Shown: positions 50,325 to 57,038 of the stretch, one piece after another
Layout of the letters: each line of letters starts with the position of its first letter
Numbering within the stretch: position 1 is the stretch's first letter
Assembly: GCA_002427735.1 (NCBI GenBank)
Contig: DIYP01000014.1
Span: 124,001 to 188,000 of the forward strand
Direction: 5' to 3'
Source: Flavobacteriales bacterium UBA6051
GTDB taxonomy: Bacteria; Bacteroidota; Bacteroidia; Flavobacteriales_D; Crocinitomicaceae
Length of the DNA stretch: 64,000 nt
Notes under the pieces: model-generated
What the model was told of the DNA's origin: nothing
Database searches by the model: none
The model's input: only the letters and a program-made list of their open reading frames with translations
Made by a program: the position numbers and the translations under genes

Positions 50325-51550
50325 CAGAATTTATAGTTAATTGAAATGCCTGGTGCGAAAACATGGACTTTAAATGTTCCGCTTAAGTTTGTCTCGAGGT
50401 TGGTGTCTTCGCGAGTGGCTGTGGTATACAGCATGGAAATATCCGTTGTAAAATGATCGCCAAAATTATAGCCTAGTCCCAGCGTGTAATTGAATCGATT
50501 AGCGTCTGGCGTTTCAGGAGTAACATAGCCATCTTGAACCGGTGAAATTCCATAACCCACTCCGGCGCGAATACGCAGTGATTTGGATAGCGCATATTGA
50601 CCACCTAATCGAAACGCAAATATGTTTTCATAGAGGCGAGCAGATTTGGTATCTACCAAAGATTCAGTGTTGTTTGCATAGTCAAAAGCTAGTGTGTCAT
50701 AAGCTTTCCAACCAACATAATTTATATCCAGCGCGAGATCTAATTTGGAATTTGGATGAACACCAAAGCCTAATGTAGCTACTTGGGGCAACGGAAGTTC
50801 ACTGACAAAATCTCCATCAGGGAAATTTTCTTCTAATGAAGTCGGAACAGAGAAAGTAGCCGTTCCTGAGTTCAATTTCATATTCACTTGTGAACGATAG
50901 GTGAGTCCAATAGACAATTGTGGGATAGGTTCAACATAAATACCGACATTGTATCCGAATCCCTGTCCAGTGCCGTCTAGTTCTACTCGTCCATAACCAT
51001 CGGAATTTTCTGTTGTACCTTGAGTGACTGGTAAATCTCTTTGCAGATTAACGCTTCCATAACTATATACAAAGCCTGCTCCAATCCCAATTTTATCCGT
51101 TATTCTATAACTAACCGTCGGTTGAACAAAAATGGATAACAGTCGCAATCGGGTTAAAGCAAAACGCCCTGTCCAACCATCTTCCCATTGAACAGTGCTA
51201 CCAAAAGGTGTGTATACTGCTAGTCCAAGCTTAAGTCGGCTACTATCTTTTATTTGAAAAAGCCCATATGCTGTAAAAGGTGTACTAACCGGCGATGTGG
51301 TTTTTGCCGTTTCAAAAGTATTATGTTCAAGAAAAGCTCCTTTGGCTATTGTAAATGTTGTTCCAATACTGATTTCATTACGATTTACGAATGAAGCTCC
51401 TCCTGGATTAAAAAAAAGTGAGGAAGCATCTTGCATAAGTGCTGTTCCTGCACTGGCCATTCCTTGTTGCACTTGCCCTTGAAGGTTAACTTGAAATCCC
51501 TGGGCACTGGCAATGAAGGGGAATAGTAGACAAATAAGTAGTATGCGCAT
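50324..51550 (-). CDS. OmpP1/FadL-family outer-membrane transporter
   Basis: The 408-residue protein has a signal peptide (MRILLICLLFPFIASAQ) and the FadL barrel: the N-terminal NPGGASFVNRNEISIGT region (NPA-type motif), then alternating strands to a C-terminal aromatic strand (HVFAPGISINYKF). FadL proteins carry hydrophobic molecules such as long-chain fatty acids across the outer membrane. It is the first gene of a two-gene operon with the SGNH-like lipoprotein, a pairing common in the phylum, so lipid uptake or handling is likely. Confidence 0.88.
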   Translation of the reverse strand: MRILLICLLFPFIASAQGFQVNLQGQVQQGMASAGTALMQDASSLFFNPGGASFVNRNEISIGTTFTIAKGAFLEHNTFETAKTTSPVSTPFTAYGLFQIKDSSRLKLGLAVYTPFGSTVQWEDGWTGRFALTRLRLLSIFVQPTVSYRITDKIGIGAGFVYSYGSVNLQRDLPVTQGTTENSDGYGRVELDGTGQGFGYNVGIYVEPIPQLSIGLTYRSQVNMKLNSGTATFSVPTSLEENFPDGDFVSELPLPQVATLGFGVHPNSKLDLALDINYVGWKAYDTLAFDYANNTESLVDTKSARLYENIFAFRLGGQYALSKSLRIRAGVGYGISPVQDGYVTPETPDANRFNYTLGLGYNFGDHFTTDISMLYTTATREDTNLETNLSGTFKVHVFAPGISINYKF

Positions 51551-51735
51551 TATTTAACAGGTCGACTGGTTATGAGTGGTAGACGTAAATTCTTAACGGA
51601 GTGTGAAAATAGTGTTTTTTAAGGGGAAAGCCAAATGTTATGTAGACATAATAAATCTTAATTGAATTCGGTTCGAGTTTTGATTAAATCCAACATTTCT
51701 TGTTGATTTTCATGTCTTTGTATTGGGGATTATGC

Positions 51736-51743
51736 TATCTTTG
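51736..51743 (+). promoter_or_regulatory. -7 box of the rpsP promoter
   Basis: TATCTTTG is an exact TAnnTTTG match. It leaves a leader of about 70 bases before the rpsP ATG at 51817. A short hairpin, GAGGT-TTAGT-ACCTC (51788-51802), lies in that leader, but nothing shows that it regulates. The rest of 51551-51816 holds no gene. Confidence 0.6.
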
Positions 51744-51816
51744 CAGCCCTGTCTCGGGAAGGCAGTATTTTAATTAATTTATAAACAGAGGTTTAGTACC
51801 TCAAATTGTAAACATT

Positions 51817-52518
51817 ATGGCAACTAAAATTAGATTGCAAAGACACGGTAAGAAAGGGAAGCCTTTTTATCACATTGTTGCTGCGGACAGCAGAGCAAAA
51901 AGAGATGGTCGTTTCATTGAGAAACTTGGAACGTACAATCCAAACACAAATCCTGCAACAATCGATTTGAACTTCGATAGAACGTTGAACTGGGTGCAAG
52001 TTGGTGCTGAGATGTCGGATACGGCGCGTGCAATTTTATCTTATAAAGGTGTTCTTTACAAGAATCATTTGATTAAGGGAATCGCAAAAGGAGCATTGAC
52101 TGAAGAGCAAGTTGAAGAAAAATTTGCTAAGTGGTTGGAAGAGAAAGAAGCAAAGATTGCTGATAAGGCATCTGGCTTAGAGAAAGATGCTGAAAAGGCA
52201 CAAGCAGCGCGTTTGAAAGCGGAATCAGAAGTGTCTGATGCACGTGCAAAAGCTATTGCAGAAAAGAATACTCCTGAGCCTGAAGTAGCTGAAGAACCAG
52301 CTGCGGAAGCTACAGAAGAAGCTCCTGCTGCAGAAGAGCCAGCTTCGGAAGAAGCACCAGCCGAGGAGGCACTAGCAACTGAAGAGCCAAAATCGGAAGA
52401 AGCTCCTGCAGAAGAAACTCCAGCAGAAGAGCCAAAAGCTGAAGCTGCTCCTGCCGAAGAGGAGAAAGCAGAAGAAGCACCAGCAGCAGATGAGGCTGAC
52501 GAGGCAAAGGCTGAGTAA
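51817..52518 (+). CDS. rpsP: 30S ribosomal protein S16 with long acidic tail
   Basis: The first 90 residues are a normal S16 (MATKIRLQRHGKKGKPFYHIV, then KRDGRFIEKLGTYNPNT). The rest, to residue 233, is a low-complexity extension of Glu, Ala and Pro in repeats such as EEAPAEE. S16 is normally about 80-90 residues; extended forms are known in Bacteroidota, but this tail is long. It is followed by rimM and trmN6, all plus strand and closely spaced, a classic ribosome-maturation group. Confidence 0.95.
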   Translation: MATKIRLQRHGKKGKPFYHIVAADSRAKRDGRFIEKLGTYNPNTNPATIDLNFDRTLNWVQVGAEMSDTARAILSYKGVLYKNHLIKGIAKGALTEEQVEEKFAKWLEEKEAKIADKASGLEKDAEKAQAARLKAESEVSDARAKAIAEKNTPEPEVAEEPAAEATEEAPAAEEPASEEAPAEEALATEEPKSEEAPAEETPAEEPKAEAAPAEEEKAEEAPAADEADEAKAE

Positions 52519-52531
52519 AATAGTGACTTGA

Positions 52532-53059
52532 ATGAATAAAGCAGATTGCTTTCATTTAGGATATATAGCGAAACTTCACGGATTTAAAGGTGAAGTTTCG
52601 CTGTTTTTGGATGTTACGAATCCAGAAGATTATGCGTCATTAGATGCGCTTTTTATCGATCTTGATAATCATTTGACCCCATTCTTCGTAACGTCATTAA
52701 AACTCAAAAACAAGGGGTTTGCACAAGTCAAGTTAGAGGGAGTTGATGATGAGAATGCTGCGAGAAGACTTCTGCGAAAGGATGCTTATTTACCAGCTCA
52801 GATCTTGCCAGAATTAGATGGAATTCGTTTTTATGATCACGAGGTTGTAGGTTTCAAAGTGATTGATGAAAAGTTCGGAGAAGTTGGCATTCTTGAGCAG
52901 GTAATCGATTTAAAGACCAATCCACTTTTGCAGGTAATGAATCAGGGAACTGAAGTTCTGATTCCACTGATCGAAGGAGCAGTTAAAAAGGTTGACCGTT
53001 CGGCTAAAGAGTTACACGTTGCCGCTCCAGATGGTCTAATTGAACTCTACTTAGGTTAG
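52532..53059 (+). CDS. rimM: 16S rRNA processing protein RimM
   Basis: The 175-residue protein has the two-domain RimM layout: an N-terminal beta-barrel beginning GYIAKLHGFKGEVSLFLDV and a C-terminal PRC-barrel with IRFYDHEVVGFKVI and LLQVMNQGTEVLIPLIEG. RimM aids 30S head assembly and works with S16 and S19. It starts 13 bases after rpsP and ends directly against trmN6. Confidence 0.95.
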   Translation: MNKADCFHLGYIAKLHGFKGEVSLFLDVTNPEDYASLDALFIDLDNHLTPFFVTSLKLKNKGFAQVKLEGVDDENAARRLLRKDAYLPAQILPELDGIRFYDHEVVGFKVIDEKFGEVGILEQVIDLKTNPLLQVMNQGTEVLIPLIEGAVKKVDRSAKELHVAAPDGLIELYLG

Positions 53060-53764
53060 ATGTCCGTTTTTTCTTTTAAGCAATTTGATGTTCTTCAGAA
53101 AAAGTCAGCCATGAAGGTTGGAACAGATGCGATGCTGCTAGGAGCCTTGGTTGAATCCAGTGAGAAATTTCGAGCACTCGACGTCGGATCTGGTACAGGT
53201 GTTCTTAGTTTAATGCTCGCACAAAAAAATCCAGAGCTTATTATCGATGCGGTAGAATTGGATGCAGAAAGTGCAGAAGAGTGTGCATTAAATTTTAAAA
53301 ATAGTCCCTGGAATCATCGTTTGAATGTTGTGAATAGCGATTTTCTCGAGTTCGACACATCGGAAAAATACGACTTGATTGTATCCAACCCGCCATACTA
53401 TCAAACAACCTTGGTGAATCAGAACCAACGAAAAGCTGCCGCCAGACATAGCGAAAGCTTACCAGTTCCCTCCTTTGTTTTAAAAGCCAGCAATTATCTT
53501 TCTGATTCAGGCAACTTTTGGTTGATTATTCCCTCTGAAAACAAAAAAACTTGGGAGGACGAGGCAAGGGCAAATGGACTCTTTTTGAATCAAAGCATAT
53601 TGATTTTTGGCAAACGTGGGGGAATATTAAAGCGTTGTATCATACAATTCTCACTGACCCCAAAAGAGTGCAGGACATCAACGTTGTTTATTCGTGATGC
53701 CAGCGGTGATTACACCGAAGACTATCGCCAGTTAACGAAAGACTTTCACGGAAAGCCGATCTAA
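53060..53764 (+). CDS. trmN6: tRNA1(Val) adenine-37 N6-methyltransferase-like protein
   Basis: The 234-residue SAM-dependent methyltransferase has the SAM-binding motif DVGSGTGVLSLMLA and the N6-adenine motif SNPPYYQ, with the start FKQFDVLQKKSAMKVGTDAMLLGA, which is typical of TrmN6/YfiC. It modifies A37 of tRNA-Val. It starts immediately after the rimM stop (TAG-ATG), so it belongs to the same transcript. Confidence 0.9.
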   Translation: MSVFSFKQFDVLQKKSAMKVGTDAMLLGALVESSEKFRALDVGSGTGVLSLMLAQKNPELIIDAVELDAESAEECALNFKNSPWNHRLNVVNSDFLEFDTSEKYDLIVSNPPYYQTTLVNQNQRKAAARHSESLPVPSFVLKASNYLSDSGNFWLIIPSENKKTWEDEARANGLFLNQSILIFGKRGGILKRCIIQFSLTPKECRTSTLFIRDASGDYTEDYRQLTKDFHGKPI

Positions 53765-53766
53765 TT

Positions 53767-54339
53767 CTAAGCTGGTGTTTCGGAAAACTGCTCAATTAAA
53801 GCAGTTATCTCACGTTGGACACTTTTTCCTTTGTCCTTGTTATACCACATTTGTAGTTCTGCCTTTTTCTCTTTCTCCGACATGTCTGATTCTTTCTGTC
53901 GTAACATGAGAGCTTGGCATTCTTCTGGACGAGGCCCCCAGGTGAATAAGTCATTATCTTCTGAATCTCTCACAATAAGTTTTGGAATCGACTTCCCGCC
54001 ATTGGTCAGATAATTGTCAATGAGATACGGAGCTGAATCACGCAATTGAACATCCAACTCAATCAGTGGATTGTTTTCAGCCATTGCCTGAATAAATGGT
54101 GTAGAATGTGCAGCGTCTCCGCACCAAGGTTCGGTAATTAGGATCCATGTTTGAGGGGATGTAATCCCATTTAGCGCACTCAGCGTTGATTCATCCAAAT
54201 CCATTTTTTTTAACCATCTGTTTTGTCTACTGCTGTTTAGCTTAACATATTCCAGATAAGCTTCTTTATCATACGGAGAAGCTGTATTATCTCCATTTAA
54301 AACGGCTTCAAACGCCTTAATGTAATCATTCCACTTCAT
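53767..54339 (-). CDS. Thioredoxin-like family protein
   Basis: The 190-residue protein has a helical N-terminal part and a thioredoxin-like fold from about residue 60 (TWILITEPWCGDAAHSTPFI). The active-site position reads WCGDAA, with a single Cys instead of CxxC, and the cis-Pro segment is GGKSIPKLIVRD. This fits the thioredoxin-like Bacteroidota family (Thioredoxin_9). It has no signal peptide and is probably cytoplasmic. With only one Cys it is unlikely to be a general disulfide reductase. A CRP/FNR-type palindrome lies upstream, and it converges on trmN6. Confidence 0.8.
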   Translation of the reverse strand: MKWNDYIKAFEAVLNGDNTASPYDKEAYLEYVKLNSSRQNRWLKKMDLDESTLSALNGITSPQTWILITEPWCGDAAHSTPFIQAMAENNPLIELDVQLRDSAPYLIDNYLTNGGKSIPKLIVRDSEDNDLFTWGPRPEECQALMLRQKESDMSEKEKKAELQMWYNKDKGKSVQREITALIEQFSETPA

Positions 54340-54375
54340 AATAAAACTTTGAACGGTAAGACAAAATGTTACTTA

Positions 54376-54420
54376 CAAAGTTCAGAAGAATCTTTTGAGT
54401 GAAATGTGACATAAATCACG
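54376..54420 (-). promoter_or_regulatory. CRP/FNR-type palindrome before the thioredoxin-like gene
   Basis: TGTGACATAAATCACG at 54405-54420 fits TGTGA-N6-TCACA at nine of ten half-site positions. On the minus strand GAACTTTG at 54383-54376 is one base from TAnnTTTG. The centres are 33 bases apart, the same as before DUF983, so it looks like a class II activator site. The gene starts at 54339. Confidence 0.6.
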
Positions 54421-54447
54421 TTTGAAGCCGATTCTTGCTATCTTAAA

Positions 54448-54852
54448 CTAAGGAGAACAAGTTATTGTGAGCTCGTCCCAGCCGAGTGACTGGCCATCAC
54501 GACCTAGAGCATCGATCCGGATGCCTACTTCCGTAGTTGCAGACATGCTTGGATACCAATGATAGTGAACGAAGTATTGAGTTTGCTCGAAAAGGTCGTC
54601 AACTTTATCAATGACCTCTCCAGTAGACGCGTCGGAAATCGTTACGCGATATCCAGCCATCATGGCTTCCGCATCTATTCGAGCTTCAACGGATACTTCC
54701 TGTGTTCCAATAACTGTTGTTCCTGGTTCAGGGCTTGTAAACAAGATGGATACATCAGTCGTACCTGCTTCGGCATAGGTAACTTCTTTTTTACATGAAA
54801 GAAAAGCTCCTGCTACAAATACCAGTACGATTATATTATAAACTCGCTTCAC
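54448..54852 (-). CDS. Small lipoprotein of unknown function
   Basis: The 134-residue protein has a lipoprotein signal with the lipobox LSC (Cys20, AGAFLSCKKE). The rest is a single immunoglobulin-like or Big-like beta domain of about 110 residues (VSILFTSPEPGTTVIG and VSVEARIDAEAMMAGYRVTI). It is the last gene of a four-gene envelope cluster and lies 10 bases after the 281-residue lipoprotein. I do not recognise a specific function. Confidence 0.6.
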   Translation of the reverse strand: MKRVYNIIVLVFVAGAFLSCKKEVTYAEAGTTDVSILFTSPEPGTTVIGTQEVSVEARIDAEAMMAGYRVTISDASTGEVIDKVDDLFEQTQYFVHYHWYPSMSATTEVGIRIDALGRDGQSLGWDELTITCSP

Positions 54853-54862
54853 GTCCTATCGT

Positions 54863-55708
54863 TTAAAAGAAAATATCCAGGAAGGCATCATCATGAATTT
54901 GCGTTCCATTCTTCCATAGTTCCAAATGTAATCTCCAGTCACCTTGCATTGTAAAGTTGACCTGCCCTGTGTAATGACCATTTCCAGTACTTACTGGATC
55001 TACATTGTCTGGTGAGCCGTGTCCCATTGACATCATCTCAGGCTCAAGAACGATGGTGAATCCGTCGTCCGCTGGAAAGCTCATCATATTATCTCTTCTA
55101 TGAACAAGAACGTTTAAGTCATTCATGCCTACTTGCCAGTTTTCTGGACGCATGACAGACACAAAGTAAGTGTTACCATCTGTACCTTGGTATGATCCGA
55201 CCACCTTAGTTGCAGATTCAGCAATGGTAAGGTCGAAGCTAGCTGGGTTTCCGTTTACGTTTACGTCCATTGTCCATGTACCTCCCATAGAAGCCATGAT
55301 GAAGATTACAACTCCCTCGTAACGTTCGTTCGTAGCATTATATGTAGGTTGTTCAACAGGCGTGGAATGCATCATTGTGCCCATGTCCATAACTGGAGAG
55401 AATGTGACTGTTGCATTCGTAATAGCCTGATTATTGGCATCCTTAATCTTTACATACATATTTGTGTATCCAGCGCTAAGGGTTCCGTCTGCATAAAGCT
55501 CAACGGTCTCATTTTGATTGGTGGTAGATGTCCCAATCAAGGTTGGACCATTTTGAACAGGATCAGAAGGAGTTTCATATGAACAGCTCCCGTCGTCCTT
55601 CTGTGCTTCCGAACTGTAGTTTATGGCTAAAGGGTCTGTGCAGCCCTCTTTTTTACAACTGGTAAAACCAATGATTCCAACGAGTGATATTAAAAATAGA
55701 TGTTTCAT
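54863..55708 (-). CDS. Lipoprotein with YtkA-like repeats and Met/His-rich segments
   Basis: The 281-residue protein has a lipobox (FTSCKK, Cys18) and then a short GCTDPLAINY-DDGSC repeat common in secreted Bacteroidota proteins. Two copies of a YtkA-like beta domain follow (about 70-160 and 170-280), each with a Met/His cluster: PVMDMGTMMHSTP and EPEMMSMGHGSP. YtkA-like and FixH-like domains occur in envelope proteins tied to copper and oxidase biology; binding of copper here is inferred from the Met/His pattern. It overlaps the upstream gene by ATGA. Confidence 0.7.
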   Translation of the reverse strand: MKHLFLISLVGIIGFTSCKKEGCTDPLAINYSSEAQKDDGSCSYETPSDPVQNGPTLIGTSTTNQNETVELYADGTLSAGYTNMYVKIKDANNQAITNATVTFSPVMDMGTMMHSTPVEQPTYNATNERYEGVVIFIMASMGGTWTMDVNVNGNPASFDLTIAESATKVVGSYQGTDGNTYFVSVMRPENWQVGMNDLNVLVHRRDNMMSFPADDGFTIVLEPEMMSMGHGSPDNVDPVSTGNGHYTGQVNFTMQGDWRLHLELWKNGTQIHDDAFLDIFF

Positions 55709-56610
55709 TTCTTTTGAATTAGATAGTGAATACCAAATTCCAGCAGTCCTTTAGATTCAACATCACCGTCCGCTATAGATTGAACGAACGGTTGTGACCA
55801 CTTAGTATTAAGTATCCAGTTTTTTGTTAAATAATTGAGGCCAATTTCTGTACTCAACAGGTGTCCCGAATTGAATGATTCAGCAACCAAATAGCTGTTG
55901 ATATGATCAGATCCTGTATAGGTATATCCTATACCCATTAACGGAAGTAATTTGCCATTTTTCTTTGTATTTATACTGTAAAATGCAGTAGCAATAGAGC
56001 TTACTGCGTTTCCGAAGCGATATCCTACAGGATTCTGGGTTTTCAGTGTAAATCCGTTTTCAACTTGAAAATTGAATTTATTTTTTGAAAACCGGTAACT
56101 CAGATTGAATTGTGGATCCCAAGATCCTGAACCAGGGAACAGGTTCGAAGTTTCCCAAGGGTCTCTTGAATAGTTTCCTGTAGGGGCTTTTACACCTGAA
56201 CCAATCGCTAAAAAATGGGATGTTCCAGCTTCATTTTTGGTGCTGATTAACATCCATTGGACCAGCAGACTTATGTCTCCTAATCCATGTCGTAGTTGAT
56301 TCCCATTATCGATGCGCTGCAAGTTAATGGCGTAAGGAATATTTACCTGAGCATTGAAACGTTCGCTAAATTGCCAACGTCCGCTAATATTCGCTCTGGT
56401 AAAATGTTCCCACGAGGTTGTTGTCTCTTCTGAGAATGGGTTTCTATGAAAACTTTGAAACCTTCCATAATTAGTCCGAAGTCCAATAAAATGAAACTGA
56501 TTTCCAACTAATAAACCGTCTCCCCCAGAAGGAGTAACTCCACCGCATACGTCACATGCAACAGCACCAAAAGAAATCAATACGGCAAGTATTGATAAAC
56601 AAAATTTCAT
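55705..56610 (-). CDS. Outer-membrane barrel-like protein with CDVCGG start
   Basis: The 301-residue protein has a signal sequence ending at a CDVCGG motif (Cys19, Cys22), which may be a lipid-anchor or metal-binding site, and then a beta-barrel of repeated aromatic strands (FIGLRTNYGRFQSF, GDISLLVQWMLI, WILNTKWSQPF). Similar Bacteroidota proteins are annotated as transporters or MetA-pathway-like porins. The C-terminus ends in LEFGIHYLIQKK. It is read between the 129-residue and 281-residue genes and overlaps the latter by ATGA. Confidence 0.65.
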   Translation of the reverse strand: MKFCLSILAVLISFGAVACDVCGGVTPSGGDGLLVGNQFHFIGLRTNYGRFQSFHRNPFSEETTTSWEHFTRANISGRWQFSERFNAQVNIPYAINLQRIDNGNQLRHGLGDISLLVQWMLISTKNEAGTSHFLAIGSGVKAPTGNYSRDPWETSNLFPGSGSWDPQFNLSYRFSKNKFNFQVENGFTLKTQNPVGYRFGNAVSSIATAFYSINTKKNGKLLPLMGIGYTYTGSDHINSYLVAESFNSGHLLSTEIGLNYLTKNWILNTKWSQPFVQSIADGDVESKGLLEFGIHYLIQKK

Positions 56611-56648
56611 TTGTGTCTGTTTAAGTTAAAAATGCGTTATGCTTTAAC

Positions 56649-57038
56649 TTAAACTTGTGGTGGATGAAAAATATCATCGGTAGGACTAGCGTCCGTAAAG
56701 AATTGGTTACCGAAATAATCTTTCTCTCTAAAAATATACTCAGGAGTAAATTGAATAAGATTAGAAAACGATGAAAAACAAACGTATTCTTCTTCTACTT
56801 GAAAAGGTGGAAGAGGTTGTTCGGAATCTTGTTCTTTTTTTTCAGCCTCTGCTTTTTCCAGTTGTTTCGCCAGGTAACATTTACCATTACACTGCAGCAT
56901 TGGTTCTTCCGTATTCTCACAAAGCTCTTCCGAAACAAACTCGTAATTCGCTAAATACCATACCTCCCATGAAAATTGAGTAACAGGCTTGCATAATACA
57001 ATGGCAATAAACAACGCTATGGAAAACCACTTAATCAT
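56649..57038 (-). CDS. Small Cys-containing envelope protein of unknown function
   Basis: The 129-residue protein has an N-terminal hydrophobic segment (FSIALFIAIVLC), then a conserved-looking block SEELCENTEEPMLQCNGKCYLAKQL with three cysteines, an acidic stretch and a final IFHPPQV. I recall this pattern in other Bacteroidota as a family of unknown function near metal and TonB genes. It starts one base inside the stop of the E1 gene (TAATG) and heads a run of four minus-strand genes. Confidence 0.65.
   Translation of the reverse strand: MIKWFSIALFIAIVLCKPVTQFSWEVWYLANYEFVSEELCENTEEPMLQCNGKCYLAKQLEKAEAEKKEQDSEQPLPPFQVEEEYVCFSSFSNLIQFTPEYIFREKDYFGNQFFTDASPTDDIFHPPQV

Noticed and set aside
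52310..52555. 81-residue minus-strand frame opposite the rpsP tail
   Set aside because: Leu/Pro-rich shadow of the Glu/Ala/Pro repeats.
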